Source: Mycoplana dimorpha (GTDB lineage: Bacteria > Pseudomonadota > Alphaproteobacteria > Rhizobiales > Rhizobiaceae). Taken from it: a stretch of 64,000 nucleotides of DNA. Below, piece after piece: positions 34,637 to 44,257 of this stretch; within the stretch, counting starts at the first letter, position 1; every line of letters starts with the position of its first letter. The stretch is from positions 285,195 through 349,194 of the forward strand of contig NZ_PZZZ01000004.1 of assembly GCF_003046475.1 (NCBI RefSeq), read 5' to 3'. A program made the translations under genes and the position numbers. Under the pieces are notes generated by a model that made no database searches, had not been told where the DNA came from, and saw only the letters and a program-made list of their open reading frames with translations.

Positions 34637-35248
34637 CTAGAATGTGCCCAGGTACATCGAGGTAGCGCGCGAAATGGTCGGCCGCGGCCGGATCATCGCC
34701 TCCGCACCGGGGACGGTTAGCTGCGGATAGTCGCGACGCGTGGCGTCGGCGCTTGCAAGTATCGTATCCAGCACAGCGGGCGCCTCGAGGCCGGCCTCGT
34801 CGCCAGCCGCGTTTTGCGCATAGGCGAGTGACCGCAACGCCGCCACGGCCACCTCTCGGCTGCCGGCATAACGCGGACTCGACTGGTCCTGCGGCTGGAG
34901 GCTGTCGAAATATTCGATGTAGGCGCGATAGTAGCTCTTCATGTCGCCGAGTGCACGAAAGTGGCGGAAGGCGGCATGCTCGCGGGCTTCAAGCGAAGGG
35001 GTCACGACGTTGTTGCGCTCATCCTCGGTGAGGGCCGGCAGGCGGCGGTCCTCGCGGGAGCCGCTAAGCACCAGGAGCGCCTCGACCGACAGCGAAACCT
35101 TCTCGGCAGGATCGTATGAACCGGCGGAGAACCCGGCCGGTCTTGGCGCCTCCACCGCCTCCTCGCGCGAACGCCCTGCCGCCCTCGCAGCCAGATGGGC
35201 AAGGCTGTCACTGGCTGCCCGGCCGGCGATGTTGTCCGATATCTGCAT
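34637..35248 (-). CDS. hypothetical protein (203 aa)
   Basis: A soluble, Ala/Arg-rich protein that I do not recognise. GGAGGTGAAC immediately before the ATG at 35248 (MQISDNIAGRAASDSLAHLA) is an excellent ribosome site, so the gene is very likely real. The middle (HFRALGDMKSYYRAYIEYFDSLQP) looks helical. There is no signal peptide or membrane segment. It is isolated between pcm and the LytM gene on the same strand, with an AT-richer upstream region holding short inverted repeats. Confidence 0.7.
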   Translation of the reverse strand: MQISDNIAGRAASDSLAHLAARAAGRSREEAVEAPRPAGFSAGSYDPAEKVSLSVEALLVLSGSREDRRLPALTEDERNNVVTPSLEAREHAAFRHFRALGDMKSYYRAYIEYFDSLQPQDQSSPRYAGSREVAVAALRSLAYAQNAAGDEAGLEAPAVLDTILASADATRRDYPQLTVPGAEAMIRPRPTISRATSMYLGTF

Positions 35249-35535
35249 GTTCACCTCCATCGGCCCCGGGCTGCAGAACTCTGGAGTACCGCCCGTGCAT
35301 TCGACGTGGAAAAACGCCACGCAATCGGCTTATGGAGCGAGGCTTGCGCGAGGCTTGCGCCGGTTAACAAACAGTTAACGCGAGATAACAGTCGGATTTT
35401 ATCTGAAGATTCAGATCTAGCGCGGTGCCGGCCCAGTTGCCGTCAGCCGATAGAAATGGCTCTCGGCGTCTTTCGGCATCTGCAAAGCGCGACTCGTTGG
35501 AACTGACGCCACGGGAGGCTGACGCGGCCGCCAGC

Positions 35536-36192
35536 TCAGAGGGCCTGGGCCAGATGCGGCACGATCGGCAGGTAGGGAACCTCGAAAAGGTCCTCGCGGT
35601 CGAAGCGGCTGCCGGTCTTGACGAGGCGCAGCATCCGGCATTCGGTGTCGCTGACCATGACCGGCGCGATCAGCATGCCACCGGAAACGAGCTGCTCGAC
35701 GAATTGACGCGGCATCGACGGAAAGGCGGCGGTGACCAGTATCCGGTCGAAGGTCCCCTCGCCCGGCATGCCGTTGCTGCCGTCCGCCTGGCGAACGATG
35801 ACGTTGCGGATGCCGTTCTTCTCGATGCTCTGCTGCGCACCCGTTACCAGGGTCTTGTAGCGGTCGACCGTCAGGACCCGCTCGGTCAAGCGGCCCATGA
35901 CGGCCGCGGTGAAGCCGCTGCCGGTGCCGATCTCGAGAACGCGCTGGCCGGCCTTGAGATTGAGCAGATGAAGCAGCCGGACGGCGAGATCGGCGCCCTC
36001 GACAAAGGATCCGCAGTCGATCGGCAGCAGGCGGCTGGAATAGGCGTCGCCGGCGAACTGCGGCGGAACGAACATGGTGCGCGGCGTCTGTTCGACGGCG
36101 GTGAGGAGATCGAGGTTGTTGATCCCCTCGCCCCTGAGGCGCAGGGCCAGCGCAGCAAACCCTTCCTTTTCAACCACCCGTGCCGTGCTCAA
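35536..36192 (-). CDS. pcm: protein-L-isoaspartate O-methyltransferase
   Basis: A 218-residue SAM-dependent repair enzyme that methylates isoaspartyl residues in damaged proteins. It is read from a TTG at 36192, backed by GGGGGAGGTGGCTA just upstream; no ATG fits the N-terminus. Motifs: the SAM-binding VLEIGTGSGFTAAVMG (motif I), VLTVDRYKTL, DRILVTAAFPSMPRQFVEQL and the PIMT N-terminal MFVPPQFAGDAYSS. It follows surE by 108 bp in the usual surE-pcm pair. Confidence 0.95.
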   Translation of the reverse strand: MSTARVVEKEGFAALALRLRGEGINNLDLLTAVEQTPRTMFVPPQFAGDAYSSRLLPIDCGSFVEGADLAVRLLHLLNLKAGQRVLEIGTGSGFTAAVMGRLTERVLTVDRYKTLVTGAQQSIEKNGIRNVIVRQADGSNGMPGEGTFDRILVTAAFPSMPRQFVEQLVSGGMLIAPVMVSDTECRMLRLVKTGSRFDREDLFEVPYLPIVPHLAQAL

Positions 36193-36300
36193 TAGCCACC
36201 TCCCCCTCAGCCGACTGCATGTCCCCCGGCAGCGTGCAGCGCCTCATGCGGTAAAGACAGGCAAAGAACCAATATTACACAGCAGATCGGCTGAAAACGT

Positions 36301-37056
36301 CTACAGAAGCGCGCGCTGCACGCGGTCAAGCACCGCATAATCCGTCAGATCGAGCTTGAGCGGGGTGACGGAGATCGCTTTTTCCCGCAGCGCCTGAATG
36401 TCGGTGCCGGCGCGGAAGTCGCCGTGCCGGTCGCCGAAGCGCAGCCAGTAGTAGGGAAAGCCCCGGCCGTCCTTGCGCTCCTCGATGGTGATCCCGAAAT
36501 CGAGCTTGCCCTGCGATGTGACCTCGATCCCCGCGACGGCGTCGACTTCGCAATCCGGGAAATTCAGATTGAGGAAGGTGCCGTCGGGAAGCTCGACCTC
36601 CATGAGGCGACGGATCAGGTCGGGCGCGTGCCGCTCGGCCACCTGCCACGGCACGATGCGCTCGTCAGCGTGGCGAAAGGCCTGGCTGAGCGCCATCGAG
36701 CGGATGCCCTGCAGCGTCCCTTCCATGGCTCCGGCGATCGTTCCGGAATAGGTGACGTCGTCGGCCATGTTGGCGCCGGCATTGATGCCGGACAGCACGA
36801 GATCCGGCGGCCCCGGCAGGATCTCGCGGACCGCCATGATGACGCAATCGGTCGGCGTGCCGCGAAGGGCGAACCTCTTCTCGGCCACCTGCCGCAGGCG
36901 CAGCGGCTCGGACAGGGTCAGGGAATGCGCCAGCCCGCTCTGGTCGGTCTCGGGGGCGACGACCCAGACGTCGTCGGTCAGCGTAAGGGCGATACGCTCA
37001 AGGGCCGCAAGGCCGTCGGCGTGCACGCCATCATCGTTGGTGAGCAGGATGCGCAT
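36301..37056 (-). CDS. surE: 5'/3'-nucleotidase SurE
   Basis: A 251-residue stationary-phase survival phosphatase acting on nucleoside monophosphates. The N-terminus [20 protein letters not shown] has the metal-binding DD pair, and [28 protein letters not shown] and [22 protein letters not shown] (split) complete the active site. Start at 37056, 14 bp after the serS stop, so serS and surE are probably co-transcribed. Confidence 0.97.
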   Translation of the reverse strand: MRILLTNDDGVHADGLAALERIALTLTDDVWVVAPETDQSGLAHSLTLSEPLRLRQVAEKRFALRGTPTDCVIMAVREILPGPPDLVLSGINAGANMADDVTYSGTIAGAMEGTLQGIRSMALSQAFRHADERIVPWQVAERHAPDLIRRLMEVELPDGTFLNLNFPDCEVDAVAGIEVTSQGKLDFGITIEERKDGRGFPYYWLRFGDRHGDFRAGTDIQALREKAISVTPLKLDLTDYAVLDRVQRALL

Positions 37057-37070
37057 GCGGACCGATCCCT

Positions 37071-38354
37071 TCAGCTGGCCTTTTCGATCTTCTTCAGCCC
37101 GCCCATGTAGGGCAGCAGAGCATCGGGCACCGTCACCGAACCATCCTCGTTCAGATAATTCTCGAGCACGGCGATCAGCGCCCGGCCGACTGCGACGCCG
37201 GAGCCGTTCAGCGTGTGCACGAATTTCGGGTTCTTGTCTTCCTTGCCGCGATAGCGGGCGTTCATGCGGCGGGCCTGGAAGTCGCCGCACACCGAGCAGG
37301 AGGAAATCTCGCGATAGGTGTCCTGCCCCGGCAGCCAGACCTCGATGTCGTAGGTCTTCCGGGCGCCGAAGCCCATGTCGCCGGTGCAGAGCGTCACGAC
37401 GCGGTAATGCAGGTCCAGCCGCCTGAGGATCTCCTCGGCGCAAGCCGTCATCCGCTCGTGCTCGGCCACCGAGCTCTCGGCATCGGTGATCGAGACGAGC
37501 TCGCACTTCATGAACTGGTGCTGGCGCAGCATGCCGCGCGTGTCGCGGCCGGCCGAGCCGGCTTCGGAGCGGAAGCACGGCGTCAGCGCCGTAAAGCGCA
37601 GCGGCAGCTTTTCCTGGGCGAGGATTTCGTCGCGGACCAGGTTGGTGAGCGGCACTTCGGCGGTCGGGATCAGCCAGCGGTCGTCGGTCGTGCGGAACAG
37701 GTCTTCGGCAAACTTCGGCAGCTGCCCGGTGCCGAACATGGCATCGTCGCGAACCAGCAGCGGCGGCTGCACTTCGATATAGCCGTGCTCCTGCGTGTGG
37801 GTGTCGAGCATGAACTGGCCGAGCGCCCGCTCCAACCGTGCCAACTGTCCCTTCAGGATGGTGAAGCGCGAACCGGCGATCTTCGCCGCTCCCTCGAAAT
37901 CCATCCAACCGAGGGCCTCGCCGATCTCGAAGTGCTCTAGCGGCTTGTGGTTCCAGCCGGGCCTAGCGCCCCACTTGTGCTTCTCGACGTTGTCATTCTC
38001 GTCGGCGCCGACCGGCACGTCCTCGAGCGGCACGTTCGGAAGGCGCGACAGCGCATCGTTCAATTCGGCGGTGATCCGGCGCTCCTCGTCCTCGGCGGCG
38101 GGGAGCTGCGTCTTGATCTCGGCGACCTCGGCCTTCAGCCGCTCGGCCAGCGCCGTGTCCTTCTGGGCCATCGCCGCGCCGATCTCCTTGGAGGCGGCGT
38201 TGCGGCGCGACTGCATTTCCTGCGCTTTCTGAATGACGGCGCGGCAGGTCTCGTCAAGCGCGATCAGGCCGGCCGCAACAGGCTCCGCGCCGCGTTTCGC
38301 AAGCGCTGCGTCAAGGGCTTCGGCGTTCTCGCGGATCCATTTTATGTCAAGCAT
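37071..38354 (-). CDS. serS: seryl-tRNA synthetase
   Basis: A 427-residue class II aminoacyl-tRNA synthetase. The N-terminal coiled-coil arm (about 30-105) contains [18 protein letters not shown], and the catalytic core has [15 protein letters not shown], the motif 2 segment [21 protein letters not shown] (split) and the motif 3 region [18 protein letters not shown]. Full length. It lies between tatC (68 bp) and surE (14 bp). Confidence 0.98.
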   Translation of the reverse strand: MLDIKWIRENAEALDAALAKRGAEPVAAGLIALDETCRAVIQKAQEMQSRRNAASKEIGAAMAQKDTALAERLKAEVAEIKTQLPAAEDEERRITAELNDALSRLPNVPLEDVPVGADENDNVEKHKWGARPGWNHKPLEHFEIGEALGWMDFEGAAKIAGSRFTILKGQLARLERALGQFMLDTHTQEHGYIEVQPPLLVRDDAMFGTGQLPKFAEDLFRTTDDRWLIPTAEVPLTNLVRDEILAQEKLPLRFTALTPCFRSEAGSAGRDTRGMLRQHQFMKCELVSITDAESSVAEHERMTACAEEILRRLDLHYRVVTLCTGDMGFGARKTYDIEVWLPGQDTYREISSCSVCGDFQARRMNARYRGKEDKNPKFVHTLNGSGVAVGRALIAVLENYLNEDGSVTVPDALLPYMGGLKKIEKAS

Positions 38355-38422
38355 TTTCGTTCCAGGCGTCGCAGGGTTTCGCCCTCTCCGCCCGGCAGCG
38401 TTCGCTTGCGCCTGCTATCGTT

Positions 38423-39265
38423 TCAAGCCTTGTCGGCTTCCTGCGATGCTGACGCCGACGCCGCATCCTCCTCGGAGTCCGATTCCTGGGCGGCGCTCGC
38501 CCGCTGCCGTTCGATGAGTCGGGCCGTATAGATGCCAATCTCGTAGAGAAGGATGGTCGGCAGCGCAAGGCCGATCTGGGAGATCGGATCGGGCGGGGTG
38601 AGCACCGCCGCGGCGATGAAGGCGATCACGATCGCATATTTGCGCTTGTCGACGAGCGATTGCGAGGTGATGAAGCCGGCACGCACCAGCAGCGACGACA
38701 CCACCGGAAGCTGAAAAACCAGGCCGAAGGCGAAGATCAGCGTCATGATCAGGCTGAGGTATTCCGAGACCTTCGGCAGAAGCTGGATCGAGACCTGCCC
38801 CTCGCCGCCGCCCTGCTCCATCGACAGGAAGAACCACATCACCATCGGGGTGAAGAAGAAATAGACCAGGGCGGCGCCGATCAGAAACAGCACCGGCGAG
38901 GCGATCAGAAACGGCAGGAACGCCGCCCGTTCGTTCTTGTACAGACCGGGGGCGACGAACTTGTAGATCTGCTGGGCGATGATCGGGAAGGCGATCACCA
39001 GCGCACTGAACATCGCCACCTTGATCTGGGTGAAGAAGAACTCCTGCGGCGCCGTGTAGATCAGCTCGATGTTGCGATGCGTCAACCCGGCCCACTCGAC
39101 CGACCACTTGAACGGCAGGACGAGCAGGTTGAACAGCCCCTTGGCGAAATAGAAGCAGACCAGGAAGGCGACGAAGAACGCGCCGACGGCCCACATCAGC
39201 CTCCGCCGCAGTTCGATCAGATGCTCGATCAGCGGCTGGGGTTTGTCCTCATAGTCGCCGCTCAT
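38423..39265 (-). CDS. tatC: Sec-independent translocase TatC
   Basis: A 280-residue, six-pass receptor subunit that binds twin-arginine signals. The conserved N-terminal LIEHLIELRRRLMW and the first periplasmic loop LTHRNIELIYTAPQEFF, then FAFGLVFQLPV and the loop VLTPPDPISQ, are all present. Its start overlaps the tatB stop by 4 bp. An acidic Ser/Glu tail closes the protein. Confidence 0.98.
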   Translation of the reverse strand: MSGDYEDKPQPLIEHLIELRRRLMWAVGAFFVAFLVCFYFAKGLFNLLVLPFKWSVEWAGLTHRNIELIYTAPQEFFFTQIKVAMFSALVIAFPIIAQQIYKFVAPGLYKNERAAFLPFLIASPVLFLIGAALVYFFFTPMVMWFFLSMEQGGGEGQVSIQLLPKVSEYLSLIMTLIFAFGLVFQLPVVSSLLVRAGFITSQSLVDKRKYAIVIAFIAAAVLTPPDPISQIGLALPTILLYEIGIYTARLIERQRASAAQESDSEEDAASASASQEADKA

Positions 39266-40032
39266 GCCTTGTCCTTCTTGGGCTTGCGCGTGGTGGCCGC
39301 AGCAGCGGGCTCGGCCGTTGCTTTCTTCGCCGTTCTCGTCTTCACCGGCGCTTTCTCGGCCGGCTCTGCCTGGGGCGACGATGCCGCTTTTGCCGTCTTT
39401 GCCGCCGCGGTCTTGCGGACGGCGGGCTTGGCAACCGCGGTTTTTCCGGCCGCCGCTTTCGAACCCGTCTTCGGCTTCACGGCAGAGGCGTCAGCAGCCG
39501 GCGATGCCGCAGCCGAGGCGGCGGGCCTCGCCGGCTCGATCGGAGCGGCCTGGACTGGTGAGACGGGGGCAGCCTGGACCGGCGGCACCGGGGCGGCCTG
39601 AACCGGCGGCACCGGAACTGCGGGAGCGGCCGGCACCGGGCCGGCCGCGGGGGCGGAACCGGGCGCCGCACCGCCGGTCGGCGTGGATTCGTCCGCGGGC
39701 TTCTCGGCATCGATCGACGGAAGAGCGGTGTTCGTCGACTTCTGAAGATCCGACTTGATCTCGTCGCCCATCTGCCGCAGCGGATTGACCGCCTCGCGGA
39801 TGGCGTTCATCGGATTGAGCTTCTGCGCATCACCGATCGTCTTGCGGACATCGTCGAGATCGGCTTCCCGCAGCGCCTCGTCGAACTGCTGGCGAAATTC
39901 GCCGGCCATGCCGCGCAACTTCGACACCATGCGGCCGAACGTCCTGAGCATCTGCGGCAGGTCCTTCGGACCCACCACGATTATCAGCACGATGGCGATG
40001 ACAAGAATCTCGGTCCAGCCGACCTCAAGCAT
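39262..40032 (-). CDS. tatB: Sec-independent translocase TatB, long C-terminal tail
   Basis: A 256-residue TatB. The N-terminal 60 residues hold the membrane helix and the amphipathic helix (MLEVGWTEILVIAIVLIIVV, then GPKDLPQMLRTFGRMV). The rest is a long, disordered Ala/Pro/Lys-rich tail with PPVQAAPVPPVQAAPVSPVQ-type repeats, longer than the E. coli tail. It lies 44 bp behind tatA and is coupled to tatC. Confidence 0.95.
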   Translation of the reverse strand: MLEVGWTEILVIAIVLIIVVGPKDLPQMLRTFGRMVSKLRGMAGEFRQQFDEALREADLDDVRKTIGDAQKLNPMNAIREAVNPLRQMGDEIKSDLQKSTNTALPSIDAEKPADESTPTGGAAPGSAPAAGPVPAAPAVPVPPVQAAPVPPVQAAPVSPVQAAPIEPARPAASAAASPAADASAVKPKTGSKAAAGKTAVAKPAVRKTAAAKTAKAASSPQAEPAEKAPVKTRTAKKATAEPAAAATTRKPKKDKA

Positions 40033-40076
40033 GCGGGTATGTCCTTATCGACCGCGGGCGGACGCCACGGGCACGA

Positions 40077-40268
40077 TCACTTCGTCTCGTCGGCCTTGTG
40101 ATCGACGGTCTTGGCCTGGTCATTGGCCTCCTCGTCGGTCATGCCCTTCTTGAAGTTCTTGATACCCTTGGCGACGTCGCCCATCAGTTCGGGAATCTTG
40201 CCGCGGCCGAACAGCAACAGCACAACCGCCAGAACGATCAGCCAATGCCAGATGCTGAAAGAACCCAT
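40077..40268 (-). CDS. tatA: Sec-independent translocase TatA
   Basis: A 63-residue pore-forming subunit: a single membrane helix ([20 protein letters not shown]), hinge and amphipathic helix ([19 protein letters not shown]), then a short charged tail. It is first in the tatABC operon, 42 bp behind an ABC-ATPase gene on the same strand. Confidence 0.97.
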   Translation of the reverse strand: MGSFSIWHWLIVLAVVLLLFGRGKIPELMGDVAKGIKNFKKGMTDEEANDQAKTVDHKADETK

Positions 40269-40310
40269 TCCTCTTACTCCCTATAGAATTCGGTATCCGA
40301 TGTAAGACGA

Positions 40311-41435
40311 TCAGCCGTGATTTTCAAACACCAAAATGTCCCGCTCGATAGCGGAAACTGTGACTTCACGCAATCCGCCCGGCAATTGGCCCGCCCGGAC
40401 GCGCGCCCGCACCGGCTGGTCGGTGCCCGGGACCGCCAGTTCGAGCAGTTCGACGACGCCGAGGAACCGTCGGGAAAGGACCCGGGCGGGAATGTTTCCG
40501 TCCGCCGGCGACACCGCGACACCCGACAGCCGGACCGCGATGCGGACCTTGGTGCCGTCCGAAAGCCGGCCCGCCGGGACGTTGCCGAGCGGCGTTTCCA
40601 CCCTGCCGGCGGCGACTTTGCCCGGGAAGACGTTGATCTCCGAGAAGAACCCGGCCGCGAAGAGATCGGCTGGCCGCAGGTAGAGCTCTTCCGCGGTTCC
40701 GACCTGCACCAGCTTGCCGTCGCGCAGAAGGGCGATGCGGTCGCCCATGCGCATCGCCTCCTCGGCGTCATGGGTGACGACGATCGTCGTGGCGCGGGAA
40801 TGCCGCAGGATCGAGAGCGTGTCGGCGCGGATCGAATCCTTCAGCCGCGAATCGAGACCGGAAAACGGCTCGTCCATCAGCAGCACGGCCGGACGCGGGG
40901 CAAGCGCCCGGGCAAGCGCCACGCGCTGCTGCTCGCCGCCCGACAGGGCATGCGGAAATTTTTCGGCATAATGCGCAAGCCCAACGCGCTCGAGCGCCAG
41001 ATGGGCTTCGGCCACGGCTTCGGCCTTCGGAAGCGCGGTCAGGCCGAATCGGACGTTGTCCAGCACGGACATGTGCGGGAAAAGGGCGAAATCCTGAAAC
41101 ATCAGCCCGACGCCGCGACGTTCGGGCGGCAGGAAGACCTTGGGCCCGGCGATCTCCTGGTCGTTCAGCAGCACCCGGCCCTTGCCCTGCGCCTCGATGC
41201 CGGCGGCAATGCGCAGCAGCGTCGTCTTGCCAGAGCCGGACGGGCCGAGAAGGCAGAGGACCTCGCCCGGTTCGGCCGACATCGAGATGCCCCGGATCGT
41301 CTCCTTGCCGTGGTAGCTGTGATGGATGTTCTCGAAGGAAAGCTTTGCCGCGAAGGTGACCGCCGACGCCGTGCGCATCCCGGTCTCGCTAAAATCCGGC
41401 GGACTCCAAGCCATGCTCTTGCCGATCCCTGCCAT
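40311..41435 (-). CDS. ABC transporter ATP-binding protein (FbpC/PotA-like), no adjacent permease
   Basis: A 374-residue ATPase: Walker A LGPSGSGKTT, Q-loop MFQDFALFP, signature LSGGEQQRV, Walker B AVLLMDEPFSGLD and H-loop VTHDAEEAM, followed by a C-terminal TOBE-like regulatory domain (VRIAVRLSGVAVSPADGNIP). This places it with importer ATPases for iron(III), sulfate or polyamines. No permease or binding protein is nearby; it stands between scpB and tatA. Several in-frame starts exist (41435, 41414, 41378), none with a strong ribosome site, so the N-terminus is uncertain. Confidence 0.88.
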   Translation of the reverse strand: MAGIGKSMAWSPPDFSETGMRTASAVTFAAKLSFENIHHSYHGKETIRGISMSAEPGEVLCLLGPSGSGKTTLLRIAAGIEAQGKGRVLLNDQEIAGPKVFLPPERRGVGLMFQDFALFPHMSVLDNVRFGLTALPKAEAVAEAHLALERVGLAHYAEKFPHALSGGEQQRVALARALAPRPAVLLMDEPFSGLDSRLKDSIRADTLSILRHSRATTIVVTHDAEEAMRMGDRIALLRDGKLVQVGTAEELYLRPADLFAAGFFSEINVFPGKVAAGRVETPLGNVPAGRLSDGTKVRIAVRLSGVAVSPADGNIPARVLSRRFLGVVELLELAVPGTDQPVRARVRAGQLPGGLREVTVSAIERDILVFENHG

Positions 41436-41516
41436 GCTGAAGGCCCGGAGCTATCCGACGCCCTTGCCGTACCGCCGTGAAAAGCGGTGGCAATTCAGGG
41501 CGACGATAAGCTTCCG

Positions 41517-42257
41517 CTATTCGTCTTCTTTTCCACCCGGAGTCAAGAGGCCGAGTTCCTCGAGATCCATCGGCGTGATCGGATCCTCGTCGTCGGACAG
41601 TTCGTCCTCGCCGAGCGGCAGCGGGATCTGGAAGTTGGATGGGATGCGGCCCGAGAGCAGCCCTGCCCCCTTCAATTCTTCCAGTCCCGGCAGGTCGCGC
41701 AGTTCCTCCAGACCGAAATGGTCGAGGAAGTCCTTGGTGGTCCCGAAGGTTACCGGACGGCCCGGCGTGCGCCGGCGGCCGCGGAACCTCACCCAGCCGG
41801 CCTCCAGCAGCACGTCCAGCGTTCCCTTCGACGTCTGCACGCCGCGGATGTCTTCGATCTCGGCGCGGGTGACCGGCTGGTGGTAGGCGATGATCGAAAG
41901 AACTTCGAGGGCGGCGCGCGACAATTTGCGCACCTCGCCTTCTTCGCTGCGCACGACGAAGGAGAGGTCCGGCGCGGTGCGGAAGGCCCAGTGGTCGCCG
42001 ACCTGCACGAGGTTGACGCCGCGGCCGGCATAGAGCGCCTTCAACTGCCGCATCACGTGACCGGCATCGACGCCGGCCGGCAGCCGGTCGGCGATATAGC
42101 TCTCCGCGACCGGACCGGCGGAGGCGAAGACGAGGGCCTCGGCAATCCGCGCCGCCTCGTGCAGCCGGCGCGGATCGACGACCGTCGCGCTCTCCGGCCC
42201 GGCAACGATTTCCTCACGGTCGCCGGCCTCAGACACGATCGCCATCCTTTCCGCCAT
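41517..42257 (-). CDS. scpB: segregation and condensation protein ScpB
   Basis: A 246-residue winged-helix kleisin partner that with ScpA and SMC forms bacterial condensin. Family motifs: LHEAARIAEALVFASAGPV, RKLSRAALEVLSIIAYHQPVTRAEIEDIRG (split) and GRPVTFGTTKDFLDHFGL. It starts 29 bp inside the scpA gene, so the two are tightly coupled. The acidic C-terminal tail (LGEDELSDDEDP) is typical of alphaproteobacterial ScpB. Confidence 0.96.
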   Translation of the reverse strand: MAERMAIVSEAGDREEIVAGPESATVVDPRRLHEAARIAEALVFASAGPVAESYIADRLPAGVDAGHVMRQLKALYAGRGVNLVQVGDHWAFRTAPDLSFVVRSEEGEVRKLSRAALEVLSIIAYHQPVTRAEIEDIRGVQTSKGTLDVLLEAGWVRFRGRRRTPGRPVTFGTTKDFLDHFGLEELRDLPGLEELKGAGLLSGRIPSNFQIPLPLGEDELSDDEDPITPMDLEELGLLTPGGKEDE

Positions 42258-43089
42258 TCACCGGCGCGCGTGCGCCGCGCCGCAGGTAGATCGGCTCGAA
42301 CACGCCCTCCTGGCGGATTTCCAGATGGCCCTCCCGCACCATTTCGAGCGAGGCGGCAAACGCGCTGGCGATCGCCGTTCGCCGCTCGGAGGGATCGGTC
42401 AGGTAACGCAGCAGGAAATGCTCCATGGCAGTCCAGTCCGCCACCTCGCCGAGCAGCCGATGCAGCACCTCGCGCGCATCGGAGAGGGACCAGACGTTGC
42501 GCTTCTCGATCGTCACCTGGGTGATCGCATGACGCTGGCGCAGCGAGGCGTAGGCGCTGAGCAGATCGTAGAGGGAGGCGTCGAAGGCAGACCTGCGTTC
42601 GGTCGGGATATGCTCGGGCGCGCCGCGCGCGAAGAAATCACGACCGAGCCGGTTGCGGTTTATCAGCCGCGTCGCCGCGTCGCGCATCGCTTCCAGCCGC
42701 TTGAGGCGGAACGCCAGCGTCGCGGCCATCTCCTCGCCGCTCGGGCCATCGTCCTTCGGCTGCTGCGGAATGAGGAGGCGTGATTTAAGATAGGCGAGCC
42801 ACGCGGCCATCACCAGGTAATCGGCGGCAAGCTCGATGCGGACGCGCCGGGCCCGGTCGACAAAGGCGAGGTACTGCTCGGCGAGCGCCAGGATGGAGAT
42901 CCGCGCCAGGTCGACCTTCTGCGTTCGGGCCAGATGCAGCAGCAGGTCCAGCGGGCCTTCGAACCCGGCGATGTCAACCACGAGGCCTTCCTCATGGAGA
43001 CCCCGGCTGGCATCATCCTGCCACAGCTCCTCCATCGGCGCGCTGTCCGGTGACTGGGTCTTCTGCGGCTTGAACCTCGTTCCGTACAC
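42229..43089 (-). CDS. scpA: segregation and condensation protein ScpA (kleisin)
   Basis: A 286-residue kleisin that bridges the SMC heads. It is read from GTG at 43089, supported by AGGAGCCCAG immediately upstream. Motifs: GFEGPLDLLLHLARTQKVDL and AADYLVMAAWLAYLKSRLLI in the N-terminal domain, and the winged-helix C-terminus ASAFAASLEMVREGHLEIRQ. It is 23 bp behind nagZ. Confidence 0.96.
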   Translation of the reverse strand: MYGTRFKPQKTQSPDSAPMEELWQDDASRGLHEEGLVVDIAGFEGPLDLLLHLARTQKVDLARISILALAEQYLAFVDRARRVRIELAADYLVMAAWLAYLKSRLLIPQQPKDDGPSGEEMAATLAFRLKRLEAMRDAATRLINRNRLGRDFFARGAPEHIPTERRSAFDASLYDLLSAYASLRQRHAITQVTIEKRNVWSLSDAREVLHRLLGEVADWTAMEHFLLRYLTDPSERRTAIASAFAASLEMVREGHLEIRQEGVFEPIYLRRGARAPVNGGKDGDRV

Positions 43090-43112
43090 CTGGGCTCCTA
43101 GCAGCGATGCCC

Positions 43113-44132
43113 TCAGGCGGTCGCGATCAGGGCATCGAATTCGTCCCGCAGCGCCTGCTCGTCCGCGCCATCGGCCTTGGGAAAGCCGGCGATGACGGCA
43201 TCGGCGCGCCTGCGGCCCTCTCCTACCAGCGGCGGCACTGTCTCGGCAACCGCGATCATCTCATCCATGATGCCGTGGCAGTGCAGGACCAGGTCGAGAC
43301 CGGCGTCGATGATGCCGCGGGCGCGGGTGGCGATGTCGCCGGCAAGCGCATTCATCGACACGTCGTCGGACATCAGCAGCCCGTCGAATCCGATGTGACC
43401 GCGGATAATATCGCGAACGACCTTCGGTGACGTCGTCGCCGGATTGTCCTTGTCGATGTCGGTGAAGACGATGTGCGCCGACATCGCCATCAACTCGTCC
43501 TTCATGCGTCTGAAAGGCACGAAGTCGATGGCCTCGAGCTCGGCAATCGGCGCGGTCACCACCGGCAGGTCGTGATGGGAATCCACCATGGTGCGGCCGT
43601 GGCCGGGCATGTGCTTCATCACCGGCAGCAGGCCGCCGGCCTTCAGCCCCTCGCTCGCCGCCTTCCCCATCGCCGCGACGATCTCCGGCTCCTGCCCGTA
43701 GGCGCGGTTGCCGATGACGTCGTGCACGCCGGGAACCGCGACGTCCAGGACCGGCAAGCAATCGACGTTGACGCCGAGGCGGGACAGGTCGAAGGCAAAG
43801 AGCCGCGACATCAGCCAGGCGGCGCGGAGCCCCTTCGCCTCGTCCTGCCGGTAGATGGCGCCCAGCGCAGCGGCGTTCGGATATTGCGGCACATACGGCG
43901 GCTTGATCCGCTGCACGCGTCCGCCTTCCTGGTCGATCAGCACGGGGATGCGCGGGTCGCCGCCGACCGTGTCGCGCAGCGCCGCCGTGAGGTCGGCGAC
44001 CTGCGCCGGCTCGCCGATGTTGCGGCCGAACAGGATGAACCCGAAGGGCCGTTCGTCACGGAAGAAGGCCTTCTCGTCGTCGGTGAGGGTCAGGCCTTTG
44101 CAGCCGGATATGAAGGATTTCGATTCGCTCAT
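43113..44132 (-). CDS. nagZ: beta-N-acetylhexosaminidase NagZ
   Basis: A 339-residue cytoplasmic glycoside hydrolase family 3 enzyme that removes GlcNAc from recycled muropeptides. The start at 44132 gives MSESKSFISGCKGLTL; the longer frame upstream is not NagZ-like. Motifs: IDQEGGRVQRI, the substrate-loop MKHMPGHGRTMVDSHHDLP (catalytic Asp/His dyad), and LLMSDDVSMNAL with the nucleophile Asp. It lies between the SPOR protein and scpA. Confidence 0.96.
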   Translation of the reverse strand: MSESKSFISGCKGLTLTDDEKAFFRDERPFGFILFGRNIGEPAQVADLTAALRDTVGGDPRIPVLIDQEGGRVQRIKPPYVPQYPNAAALGAIYRQDEAKGLRAAWLMSRLFAFDLSRLGVNVDCLPVLDVAVPGVHDVIGNRAYGQEPEIVAAMGKAASEGLKAGGLLPVMKHMPGHGRTMVDSHHDLPVVTAPIAELEAIDFVPFRRMKDELMAMSAHIVFTDIDKDNPATTSPKVVRDIIRGHIGFDGLLMSDDVSMNALAGDIATRARGIIDAGLDLVLHCHGIMDEMIAVAETVPPLVGEGRRRADAVIAGFPKADGADEQALRDEFDALIATA

Positions 44133-44206
44133 GCGCCGAATCATACGACAGCATGGGAGAAAGGCGAGAGGACGCCCACCGCATTCACAAAAATCACTGC
44201 CGAAAC

Positions 44207-44239
44207 GACAAACGGCGCGGAATGCCCGCGCCGTTTGTC
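44207..44239 (-). terminator. intrinsic terminator after the SPOR-domain gene
   Basis: GACAAACGGCGCGG and CCGCGCCGTTTGTC form a perfect 14-bp stem with a 5-base loop, 19 bp beyond the SPOR gene stop and before nagZ. The following minus-strand sequence has only a short T run. Confidence 0.65.
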
Positions 44240-44257
44240 CGTTGAATTCAAGTGCGC

